Shown in pieces: positions 1 through 5,176 of a stretch of DNA of 5,176 bases. Under the pieces are notes generated by a model that had not been told where the DNA came from, ran no database searches, and saw only the letters and a program-made list of their open reading frames with translations. Source of the DNA: a bacterium (lineage in GTDB: Bacteria; Desulfobacterota; Anaeroferrophillalia; Anaeroferrophillales; Tharpellaceae). Where the stretch lies: positions 1 through 5,176 of the forward strand of contig JAOZKP010000211.1 in the NCBI GenBank assembly GCA_029935295.1. Direction: 5' to 3'. The position numbers and the translations under genes are program-made. The first letter of the stretch is position 1. Each line of letters begins with the position of its first letter.

Positions 1-732
1 GGTAGGGGGATCGAAAATAATCTCTTCATCCATGTTGTTGTCATTTGTTGTGACTTCGACTCGGGTGCCGTCGGGGTAGTAAACTGAGACCAGGAACGTG
101 GATTTTGTGCGGTCGTTTGTTGTGAGTTCGGTTTTTATGTAGTGGGCAAACTGGCGGCCCAGGCGTTCTGAATAGCTGACCGGGGTTTTGCCGGAGACCA
201 GGAGGGCAAGTTCGAATTGTTGCTGGTTAATATTGATGCTTGCATCTGTAACCAAGGCGTGATGCTTGATAAGTGATATTGTTTTATCTCTCGTCTTCTG
301 TGAAAGCTGCAGGGTGATTTCCGGTTCTGGTTGGGTGTGAGTTTGTGAGGTGTTCTTTTGTTGTTTTTCTTTTGCTGCCGGGAGTGGTTTGTTTGAGCTG
401 GTTAGAAAAATAGCTAAAGAAATAGTTAAGCACAGTCCTGTGAAGAGTAACAAGGCTGAGGTTTTGATAGTTGGTCGAGTCAGTTTCTGGAGATAATGTT
501 TAGAATTTTGTTCCGAAGTTTTTTCGTTGGATTCCGGTTGGTTAGTTTTGTTTGTTTCTGCCCGCTCTATGGCTGGTTGCTGGTGGTTGGTAGTAGGTGT
601 TTGCTCGATATTGTTAGGTGGTAATGGAAAAAGATTGCCGCAATTCGGGCATCTTCCCTGTTTGGCGCGGCTGTTCAGGCGATCGTCTTTAAGGCGGCAC
701 AGGCTTTGGCAGTGAGGGCAGGTTAAGCGCAT
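1..732 (-). CDS. Zinc-ribbon single-pass membrane protein, unknown function (partial, 3' end off the left edge)
   Basis: The reading frame is open from an ATG at 732 down to base 1, giving 244 residues with no stop, so the C-terminus lies outside the window. Residues 1-35 form a zinc ribbon of the MJ0042/zinc_ribbon_5 kind: a CPHC pair (C5, C8) and, about 20 residues on, a CPNCG pair (C28, C31), followed by N-L-F. Residues 36-84 are polar and rich in Asn, Thr, Gln and Glu, probably a flexible linker. One hydrophobic helix lies at about 92-110. Residues 111-135 are again polar, and a mixed alpha/beta-looking domain begins near 137. I do not recognise that domain. With Cys inside, the expected topology is a cytoplasmic zinc ribbon and an exported C-terminal domain. 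The start is fixed because the first CxxC begins at residue 5. No Shine-Dalgarno is evident; the gene begins 12 bases after the transporter stop, so translational coupling is likely. Proteins of this layout are common in Desulfobacterota and related groups; their role is generally unknown. Confidence 0.8.
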   Translation of the reverse strand, partial: MRLTCPHCQSLCRLKDDRLNSRAKQGRCPNCGNLFPLPPNNIEQTPTTNHQQPAIERAETNKTNQPESNEKTSEQNSKHYLQKLTRPTIKTSALLLFTGLCLTISLAIFLTSSNKPLPAAKEKQQKNTSQTHTQPEPEITLQLSQKTRDKTISLIKHHALVTDASININQQQFELALLVSGKTPVSYSERLGRQFAHYIKTELTTNDRTKSTFLVSVYYPDGTRVEVTTNDNNMDEEIIFDPPT

Positions 733-744
733 TATTGTCTGGTT

Positions 745-1818
745 CTATTGTTCAAGTTTACTTTCTTTCAGTTCCATTGCCGCATCACGGTTAGAGCCTA
801 AAAGCAGGGCCAGCCAGCGGGTTTCGGGGTTGCCGGCCAGAGCAATTTTGCAGGTCATGGTCAATGGAATTGACAGCAGCATGCCGATGGGGCCCAAAAC
901 CCAGCCCCAGAATGCCATAGAGACAAAAATCACCAGGGCTGAGAGGCCAATTCCCGAACCCATTATCTTGGGTTCTAAAATATTACCGATTAATACATTG
1001 ATAATAAGGTAGCCGCCCGCAACCCAGGCCGCAGAAATCGGTCCGAGCTGAACCAGAGCCAGCAGAACCGCCGGTACGGCTGCAATGATGGAGCCGATTG
1101 TGGGGATAAAATTAAGTAAAACTGCAACCAGGCCCCACATGATGGCAAAATTAACCCCGAGAATTTTCAGGAGAACGGTTACCAGAACTCCGGTTGCCAG
1201 ACTGGTCATGGTTTTCAGGGCCAGGTATTTGTTGACCCCCTGCATGATGGCACCATATTCATGTAGTCCCGCATTGCGGTTGCCGAGCATGGCTCTGACC
1301 TTGTCAGGAAAACCGGCAGCTTCAGAAAGGATAAAAACCAGGGTCAGGACGATCATGAATGTATTAGTCAGGAGACTGGTTAAAGAACCCAGCATATTGG
1401 CGGAGAACCGCATCAGTTTGCCCGGATCCAACTGTTCCAGCAGAACTTCGTTGCTGATTTCAAATCCCTGAGCCTTAACCCAGGTTATAAACGTACCGGT
1501 TAGTTCCCGTAAACGCGCCTGGTAGTGTGGCAGGTTGCGGGAAAACTCATCTATACTTGAGCCGATCAGGCTCGCAAAGAGCATTTCCGCGCCGAGTAAA
1601 ACAAATACCAGCAGGAGAATACTGATAACCGTCGGAATCCCTTTTTTGCGCATCCAGAATAGCGGCGGCGCACAAATTATTGCCAAAAAAATGGCCAGAA
1701 GAAAGGGTAGAATCAGTGATTTGGCTGATATTATACCGGCCACAATCACAACAAATGCGGCAAGATTTACTAGCATACCCGATACCTTAGCTATTTGTGT
1801 TGCTGATTTAGAAGTCAA
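745..1818 (-). CDS. AI-2E family (TqsA/PerM-like) membrane transporter
   Basis: A 357-residue polytopic inner-membrane protein of the AI-2E transporter family (PF01594, formerly UPF0118). Hydrophobic segments lie at about 16-31, 34-53 and 63-85. A soluble stretch at about 86-145 is followed by further segments at about 150-168, 203-220, 225-257, 263-281 and 290-325. Family hallmarks are plain: N-F-I-P-T-I-G-S at 236-243 followed by AAVPAVLLAL, then GNILEPKIMG at 278-287, FWGWVLGP at 303-310 and LLSIPLT at 314-320. These resemble E. coli TqsA (YdgG), recalled from memory. Members have been linked to autoinducer-2 export (TqsA) and to cation/proton antiport in other bacteria, so the substrate here cannot be assigned. 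The start is uncertain. The TTG at 1818 gives a length in front of helix 1 close to TqsA but has no Shine-Dalgarno. The ATG at 1776 (residue 15) has AAGG eight bases upstream and gives 343 residues. The gene is followed at 12 bases by the zinc-ribbon gene and is probably co-transcribed with it. Confidence 0.93.
   Translation of the reverse strand: MTSKSATQIAKVSGMLVNLAAFVVIVAGIISAKSLILPFLLAIFLAIICAPPLFWMRKKGIPTVISILLLVFVLLGAEMLFASLIGSSIDEFSRNLPHYQARLRELTGTFITWVKAQGFEISNEVLLEQLDPGKLMRFSANMLGSLTSLLTNTFMIVLTLVFILSEAAGFPDKVRAMLGNRNAGLHEYGAIMQGVNKYLALKTMTSLATGVLVTVLLKILGVNFAIMWGLVAVLLNFIPTIGSIIAAVPAVLLALVQLGPISAAWVAGGYLIINVLIGNILEPKIMGSGIGLSALVIFVSMAFWGWVLGPIGMLLSIPLTMTCKIALAGNPETRWLALLLGSNRDAAMELKESKLEQ
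1785..1788 (-). promoter_or_regulatory. Possible ribosome binding site supporting the alternative transporter start at 1776
   Basis: On the minus strand AAGG is followed by eight bases and then ATG (1776-1774), which is residue 15 of the longer reading. The TTG at 1818 has only an A/T-rich stretch in front of it. Start from 1776 would put the first membrane helix at the very N-terminus. Length comparison with TqsA favours the TTG, so the question stays open. Confidence 0.35.
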
Positions 1819-1836
1819 GATTTTTAATTACAATTC

Positions 1837-1865
1837 ATACTAAAGCACAACTTGGCGAAAGGCAA
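1837..1865 (-). promoter_or_regulatory. Candidate sigma70-type promoter for the transporter/zinc-ribbon genes
   Basis: Read on the minus strand, TTGCCT (1865-1860) and TAGTAT (1842-1837) are separated by exactly 17 bases. Each matches the -35 and -10 consensus at four of six positions. Transcription would start near 1830. That leaves about 12 bases before the TTG at 1818 and about 54 before the ATG at 1776. The call is by eye only; no mapped start is available. Confidence 0.35.
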
Positions 1866-1906
1866 CCTTTTTTATAGGTTAGAAAGGGATTTGAAAAAGT
1901 TGATTT

Positions 1907-1923
1907 TTTACCTCGGTGGTAAA
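1907..1923. repeat. Inverted repeat TTTACC-N5-GGTAAA, possible operator
   Basis: Perfect 6-bp arms (1907-1912 and 1918-1923) are separated by TCGGT. The repeat lies in the divergent promoter region, about 40-80 bases upstream of the candidate transporter promoter on the minus strand and about 180 bases before the dehydrogenase start. The size suits a dimeric helix-turn-helix repressor site, but no known consensus was matched and no regulator gene is in the window. Chance occurrence in A/T-rich DNA cannot be excluded. Confidence 0.3.
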
Positions 1924-2093
1924 TTTTTATGGTTGCAAGCGGTTTGGTAAATAGCTTTTTAGGTGTGTATATGGTGTTTATGCCAACGGTATACTTATTG
2001 CTGTTTTCCAGACGGTCGCTTTTTGACTTTGAATTGTCTGTTGTTTTATCGGGTTTTATCGATATTCATAACATATTTTTAACGTATGGGATC

Positions 2094-2099
2094 AAGGAG
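2094..2099 (+). promoter_or_regulatory. Ribosome binding site that fixes the glutaryl-CoA dehydrogenase start
   Basis: AAGGAG lies seven bases before the ATG at 2107. An in-frame ATG at 2086 would place this Shine-Dalgarno inside the coding region and add a basic MGSRRKR extension that acyl-CoA dehydrogenases do not carry. The 2107 start is therefore preferred. Confidence 0.85.
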
Positions 2100-2106
2100 A
2101 AAGAGA

Positions 2107-3270
2107 ATGGATTTTGGCTTAACTGATGAACTGACTATGCTTCGGGATACGGTCCGCAATTTTGCGGCAGAAAAAATTGCACCTTTCGCGGATGAGTGGG
2201 ATCAGAACCACTATTTTCCTTATGAAGAGGTGATCAAACCGATGGGTGAGTTAGGGCTTTTCGGAACCATTATTTCGGAAGAGTACGGCGGTAATGAGAT
2301 GGGTTGGCTGGCAGCCATGATTATTACTGAAGAGATTGCCCGGGCTTCGAGCTCTTTGCGGGTTCAGATTAATATGCAGGAGTTAGGTTGTGCTTTTACG
2401 ATTCAACGTTATGGTAGTGAAACTCTGAAAAAGAAATATATTGAAAGATTGGTTACTGCCGATCTTCTCGGTGCTTTCGCCATTACCGAGCCTGATGCCG
2501 GTTCGGATATTATGGCGATGAAATCGACTGCAGTTGACAAGGGTGATCACTGGTTGCTTAACGGCCAGAAAACCTGGATTTCGAATGCCACAATCGGCGG
2601 AATCAATATCTTTTATGCCTATACCGATCGTGATGCCGGCGGACGCGGGCTTTCCGCATTCGTGGTGGACTTGGAAGAGAGCGAAGGTATTACCGTAACT
2701 GAATTGTCGAAGATGGGTTCCCTCTCATCACCGACCGGTGAGCTCGTACTTGAAGATGTTAAAATTCCGAAAGATAATATTCTCGGTAAACCGGGCGACG
2801 GTGCCAAAATTGTTTTCGGTTCACTTTCACAGACCCGTCTCTCGGCTGCTGCCGGTGGGGTTGGTTTGGCTCAGGCTTGTCTTGATACTGTGACTCAGTA
2901 TGCAATGGAGCGTGAGCAGTTTGGTCAGCCGATTGGTAAGTTTCAGATGAATCAGTCAATGATCGGTGAAATGGTAGCTGAGATTCAAGCTGCCCGTCTG
3001 GTTGTCTATCAAGCCGCCTGGCAGAAGGATCAGGGTCAGTTGGGTAATAATGTTGAAGTTGCCGCTGCAAAATATCTCTCTGGTGAGCTCGCTTATAAGT
3101 GTACTCAGTATGCTATGCGGATTCTTGGGGCCTATGGTTACTCAACTGAGTATCCGGTTGCCAGATATTTCCGTGATGCGCCGACTTATGCTATGGTCGA
3201 AGGTTCAACTAATATCTGCAAATTTATCCTCGCGCAGGATCAGTTAGGAATCCGCAAAGCCAATCGTTAA
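2107..3270 (+). CDS. Glutaryl-CoA dehydrogenase, probably the non-decarboxylating (glutaconyl-CoA-forming) type
   Basis: A 387-residue cytoplasmic FAD flavoprotein of the acyl-CoA dehydrogenase family, at full family length. It has the N-terminal helical domain (about 5-118), the beta domain (about 122-220) and the C-terminal helical domain (about 230-380). The first family signature, AITEPDAGSDIMA (125-137), is intact. The FAD/dimer region EREQFGQPIGKFQ (268-280) and a catalytic glutamate, E365 in MVEGSTNI, are present. The C-terminal GGxG signature is slightly degenerate (G341-A-Y-G344). Two features point to glutaryl-CoA: R85 (in SSSLRVQ) aligns with the carboxylate-binding arginine of human GCDH (Arg94), and gcdA follows. 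V364 occupies the place of the tyrosine before the catalytic Glu in the decarboxylating human enzyme. A Tyr-to-Val exchange there is reported to define non-decarboxylating enzymes such as that of Desulfococcus multivorans. The product would be glutaconyl-CoA, with electrons going to an electron-transfer flavoprotein not encoded here. A different short-chain acyl-CoA substrate is the main alternative. Confidence 0.85.
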   Translation: MDFGLTDELTMLRDTVRNFAAEKIAPFADEWDQNHYFPYEEVIKPMGELGLFGTIISEEYGGNEMGWLAAMIITEEIARASSSLRVQINMQELGCAFTIQRYGSETLKKKYIERLVTADLLGAFAITEPDAGSDIMAMKSTAVDKGDHWLLNGQKTWISNATIGGINIFYAYTDRDAGGRGLSAFVVDLEESEGITVTELSKMGSLSSPTGELVLEDVKIPKDNILGKPGDGAKIVFGSLSQTRLSAAAGGVGLAQACLDTVTQYAMEREQFGQPIGKFQMNQSMIGEMVAEIQAARLVVYQAAWQKDQGQLGNNVEVAAAKYLSGELAYKCTQYAMRILGAYGYSTEYPVARYFRDAPTYAMVEGSTNICKFILAQDQLGIRKANR

Positions 3271-3304
3271 AGTCTTGCATAATCTTTGTGTTTCTGTTAT
3301 CTAG

Positions 3305-3351
3305 CTTTCGGCACATTGTTCATAATTGAACAATGTGCCGAAAGTGGTTTT
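3305..3351 (+). terminator. Strong hairpin after the dehydrogenase; intrinsic terminator or attenuator
   Basis: The arms 3305-3321 (starting CTTTCGGCAC) and 3328-3344 are perfectly complementary over 17 bp. An additional A-T pair closes a four-base TAAT loop. The stem is followed after three bases by TTTT (3348-3351) and then ATT, a short and slightly displaced T-tract. In the plus direction it would terminate transcription 35 bases past the dehydrogenase stop. The minus direction lacks a T-tract. Because it sits between two genes of one pathway, partial termination or protection of the upstream mRNA end is as likely as a complete stop. Confidence 0.6.
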
Positions 3352-3393
3352 ATTAAATGGTTTTGCAGCTTTTTATTGTTGGTCTGAAAGTAG

Positions 3394-3409
3394 TTAATTA
3401 ATCAATTAA
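3394..3409. repeat. Inverted repeat TTAATT-N4-AATTAA upstream of gcdA
   Basis: Perfect 6-bp arms with an AATC centre, 35 bases before the gcdA start. It is pure A/T in the arms and could belong to a promoter -10 region or to an operator. Low complexity makes chance a real possibility. Confidence 0.25.
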
Positions 3410-3411
3410 GC

Positions 3412-3429
3412 GTGATCTTAAATGATCAC
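3412..3429. repeat. Inverted repeat GTGATC-N6-GATCAC abutting the gcdA ribosome binding site
   Basis: Perfect 6-bp arms (3412-3417 and 3424-3429) flank TTAAAT. The right arm ends one base before the AAGGAG of gcdA (3430-3435). As DNA it has the form of a dimeric repressor operator. As RNA it would be a short hairpin next to the ribosome binding site that could tune gcdA translation. No regulator family is assigned. Confidence 0.35.
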
Positions 3430-3435
3430 AAGGAG
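3430..3435 (+). promoter_or_regulatory. gcdA ribosome binding site
   Basis: AAGGAG lies eight bases before the ATG at 3444. It fixes the start at the MHKYFAEMPE N-terminus, which resembles the MPRYFQNMP segment of the Acidaminococcus GcdA N-terminus as recalled. Confidence 0.85.
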
Positions 3436-3443
3436 AACGTGGT

Positions 3444-5176
3444 ATGCATAAATATTTCGCAGAGATGCCTGAGTTCGGTAAAGAGCTTAAGGATAAACAG
3501 AAAGAGAAAGCGGCCGAGAGTGCCGCATCGATCAAGGAAGTTGTTGATCATTATGCCTCTGAAGTTGAGCGCGTTAAAAATGCTGGAATCCCGGCCGAAA
3601 AAATCCATAAACGCGGCTCTATGACTGTTTGGGAACGGCTTGATTATCTCCTCGATGAAGATTCTTTTTTGCCGATGAATACAATTTTTGATCCCGAAGA
3701 TAATGAAGAGGGGACGACCGGGGTTATCAACGGTCTCGGCAAGATCGGTGGAAAATGGGTTTCAGTTATTGCTTCCGATAATAAAGTAATGGCGGGTGCC
3801 TGGATTGGCGGTCAGGCGGAAAATATCTTCCGGGCCCAGGATATGGCCGAACAGATGCGGATTCCGTTGATCTGGGTTCTGCACTGCAGTGGAGTTAAGC
3901 TGACCGAGCAGGAAAAAGTTTACGCCGGGCGTCGTTCCGGTGGCCGGACTTTTTTCCGTCATGCTGAACTGATTCAGAAAGGAATTCCGGTTATTGTCGG
4001 CATGTACGGAACCAATCCGGCCGGTGGCGGATATCATGCCATCAGCCCGGCAATTATTTTTGCTCATAAAGATTCAAACATGGCCGTTGGTGGCGGTGGT
4101 ATTGTCGGCGGAATGAGTCCTAAGGGTCATTTTGACGTCGAAGGTGCCGAAGAGTTGATTGCCAGCACACGTCATTTGAAAGTTGTACCTCCGGGAAGCA
4201 CAAAAATTCATCATGATAAAACTGGTTTCATGCGTGAAGTTTTCGATACTGAAGAGGGTGTTCTTGATGCCGTGCAGAACTGTGTTGACGGTCTCCCGGC
4301 TTATGACCCGAAAACATTCCGGGTTGCTGATCCGAAAGAACCGCGTTTCTCCGGTGAAGATCTTAACTTTATGGTGCCTTATAACCAGAAGTCAACCTAT
4401 AATATGGACGAAGTTATCTCCCGCCTGGTTGATAACAGCGAGCATACTGAGTTTCGCCCTGACTATGGCCCGGAAATCTATTGCGGCCTGGTTAAAATCG
4501 ATGGTTTTCCGGTTGGTATCGTTGCCAACCGCCAGGGTTTCTTAGGTGCCAAATATCCTGAATATGCCGAGTATATGGGCATCGGCGGCAAACTTTACCG
4601 TCAAGGCCTGATCAAAATGAGTGATTTTACCACTTATTGTGGTCGTGACCGGATTCCGATGATCTGGCTCCAGGATACTTCCGGTATTGATGTTGGTGAT
4701 ATCGCGGAAGAGGCCGAAATGCTGGGTCTGGGAATGTCGCTGATCTACTCAATTGAGAGTTCAGGTCTGCCGATGATGACAGTGGTTGTCCGTAAAGGAA
4801 CCGCAGCGGCTCATTACGTAATGTGTGGAGCACAGGGTAATCGTAACAACGCTTTCACTCTCGGTACTCCGACGACTGAGGTTGAAGTTATGCACGGTGA
4901 AACTGCCGCTGCCGCAGCTTTTGCCCGGCGTTTGGTGAAAGAGAAAGATATGGGGCATGATCTCCAGCCGACGATTGATAAAATGAATGATTTGGCACAG
5001 CAGTATTACGATCAGTCCCGTCCGGCCTACTGTGTCAAAAAAGGTTTTGTTGATGAAATCGTTTCTTACCCGAAACTGCGTGACTATATGGTTGCCTTTA
5101 CGCAGGCGTCATACCAGAATCCGGAGACTGTTTGTCCTCACCATCAGATGTTGCTGCCGAGAATTATTCGCGGATA
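3444..5176 (+). CDS. gcdA: Glutaconyl-CoA decarboxylase alpha subunit (carboxyltransferase); right edge cut at or near the stop
   Basis: The frame is open for 577 complete codons to the window edge, and the last two bases are TA. Acidaminococcus fermentans GcdA has 587 residues as recalled, so at most about ten residues are missing. If the next base is A or G, the gene ends right here. GcdA transfers the carboxyl group of glutaconyl-CoA to biotin on the GcdC carrier, giving crotonyl-CoA. GcdB then decarboxylates carboxybiotin and pumps Na+ out. The protein has two crotonase-like halves. The N-terminal half shows VIASDNKVMAGAW (108-120), CSGVKLTEQEKVY (148-160) and the glycine-rich GTNPAGGGYH (189-198). 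The C-terminal half shows IGGKLYRQGL, WLQDTSGIDVGD and RKGTAAAHYV, with G452 starting GTAAAHY. The C-terminal QPTIDKMN and CPHHQMLLPR segments also match GcdA. The long N-terminal region (about 1-60) separates it from shorter PccB or MmdA carboxyltransferases. It carries no biotin domain, as expected. GcdB, GcdC and GcdD should lie downstream. Confidence 0.95.
   Translation, partial: MHKYFAEMPEFGKELKDKQKEKAAESAASIKEVVDHYASEVERVKNAGIPAEKIHKRGSMTVWERLDYLLDEDSFLPMNTIFDPEDNEEGTTGVINGLGKIGGKWVSVIASDNKVMAGAWIGGQAENIFRAQDMAEQMRIPLIWVLHCSGVKLTEQEKVYAGRRSGGRTFFRHAELIQKGIPVIVGMYGTNPAGGGYHAISPAIIFAHKDSNMAVGGGGIVGGMSPKGHFDVEGAEELIASTRHLKVVPPGSTKIHHDKTGFMREVFDTEEGVLDAVQNCVDGLPAYDPKTFRVADPKEPRFSGEDLNFMVPYNQKSTYNMDEVISRLVDNSEHTEFRPDYGPEIYCGLVKIDGFPVGIVANRQGFLGAKYPEYAEYMGIGGKLYRQGLIKMSDFTTYCGRDRIPMIWLQDTSGIDVGDIAEEAEMLGLGMSLIYSIESSGLPMMTVVVRKGTAAAHYVMCGAQGNRNNAFTLGTPTTEVEVMHGETAAAAAFARRLVKEKDMGHDLQPTIDKMNDLAQQYYDQSRPAYCVKKGFVDEIVSYPKLRDYMVAFTQASYQNPETVCPHHQMLLPRIIRG

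Larger units (their letters stand above)
1819..2106. other. Divergent intergenic region with two short inverted repeats
   Basis: This A/T-rich gap separates the minus-strand transporter from the plus-strand dehydrogenase, so it should hold promoters for both. Besides the candidate transporter promoter, it holds AACCT-N7-AGGTT (1864-1880) and TTTACC-N5-GGTAAA (1907-1923). The heptamer GGTAAAT occurs at 1918 and again at 1946. For the dehydrogenase, TTGACT at 2023-2028 is a good -35 hexamer, but no convincing -10 lies at the right distance, so I do not call a promoter. A 65-codon reading frame (1929-2126) crosses the region but is probably chance. No RNA gene or recognisable riboswitch was seen. 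Confidence 0.6.
3271..3443 (+). other. Intergenic gap between the dehydrogenase and gcdA, rich in inverted repeats
   Basis: The gap holds three symmetric elements in order: a long perfect hairpin (3305-3344), TTAATT-N4-AATTAA (3394-3409) and GTGATC-N6-GATCAC (3412-3429). The last ends exactly where the gcdA Shine-Dalgarno begins. TTGTTG at 3376-3381 could be a -35 element, but no matching -10 is convincing, so an internal promoter is possible rather than shown. No small gene was seen. Confidence 0.6.

Noticed and set aside
527..715. 62-codon plus-strand reading frame
   Set aside because: It is antisense to the zinc-ribbon gene, whose Cys pairs and membrane helix are clearly the coding reading.
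1085..1471. 128-codon plus-strand reading frame inside the transporter gene
   Set aside because: Complement of a highly conserved AI-2E family coding region; the translation is low-complexity and without recognisable features.
2086..2106. Upstream in-frame ATG for the dehydrogenase (seven extra residues)
   Set aside because: The AAGGAG ribosome binding site falls inside this extension, and the family N-terminus fits the ATG at 2107.
1929..2126. A 65-codon plus-strand reading frame with hydrophobic stretches and GGTGG nine bases before its ATG, overlapping the dehydrogenase start by 20 bases
   Set aside because: It lies in an A/T-rich promoter region, resembles no known protein, and overlaps a well-supported gene with its own ribosome binding site. 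A chance frame or, at most, a leader peptide; no evidence decides.
3412..3429. CRP or FNR binding site upstream of gcdA
   Set aside because: The half-sites look similar (GTGA...TCAC, TGAT...ATCA), but the spacers are 10 and 8 bases rather than the 6 and 4 these regulators need.
3762..4067. 101-codon minus-strand reading frame within gcdA
   Set aside because: Antisense of conserved GcdA motifs; no ribosome binding site or family resemblance.
3444..5176. Propionyl-CoA or methylcrotonyl-CoA carboxylase beta subunit, or methylmalonyl-CoA decarboxylase alpha
   Set aside because: Length, N-terminus and motif wording follow GcdA along the whole protein, and the adjacent glutaryl-CoA dehydrogenase fits GcdA; the other families are shorter or differ at the ends.

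Overview
The window looks like chromosomal DNA from an anaerobic, Gram-negative-type bacterium. The best guess is a relative of Desulfobacterota or Syntrophales. This lineage is inferred from gene content (a glutaryl-CoA dehydrogenase/glutaconyl-CoA decarboxylase pair and an N-terminal zinc-ribbon membrane protein); no rRNA or other phylogenetic marker is present. No tRNA, CRISPR array, insertion sequence or phage gene was seen.

Layout. On the minus strand, positions 1818 to 1 hold two closely spaced co-directional genes. The first is an AI-2E/TqsA-type membrane transporter. Twelve bases after it comes a single-pass membrane protein with an N-terminal four-cysteine zinc ribbon, which runs off the left edge. 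A divergent intergenic region (about 1819-2106) contains a plausible promoter for the transporter and two short inverted repeats. On the plus strand, 2107-3270 encodes an acyl-CoA dehydrogenase best read as non-decarboxylating glutaryl-CoA dehydrogenase. A 173-base gap follows, with a perfect hairpin of 17-18 bp and two smaller inverted repeats. From 3444 to the right edge is gcdA, the carboxyltransferase (alpha) subunit of biotin-dependent, sodium-pumping glutaconyl-CoA decarboxylase. It is complete except possibly for its last few codons.

How the genes work together. The dehydrogenase would oxidise glutaryl-CoA to glutaconyl-CoA and pass electrons to an electron-transfer flavoprotein. GcdA would then move the carboxyl group of glutaconyl-CoA onto the biotin of a partner subunit, giving crotonyl-CoA. 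The membrane subunit (GcdB, not in the window) would release CO2 while exporting Na+. The energy of decarboxylation is thus conserved, unlike in the one-step decarboxylating enzyme of aerobes and mitochondria. The active-site glutamate of the dehydrogenase is preceded by valine rather than tyrosine, the exchange reported to mark the non-decarboxylating type. This fits the gcdA neighbour well. The pathway is known from anaerobic degradation of aromatic compounds, glutarate and related dicarboxylates. The divergent transporter/zinc-ribbon pair has no evident link to it.

I did not find a clearly undescribed system. The points most worth following are the dehydrogenase active site, the strong hairpin that separates the two pathway genes, the palindromes in front of gcdA, and the unrecognised C-terminal domain of the zinc-ribbon protein.
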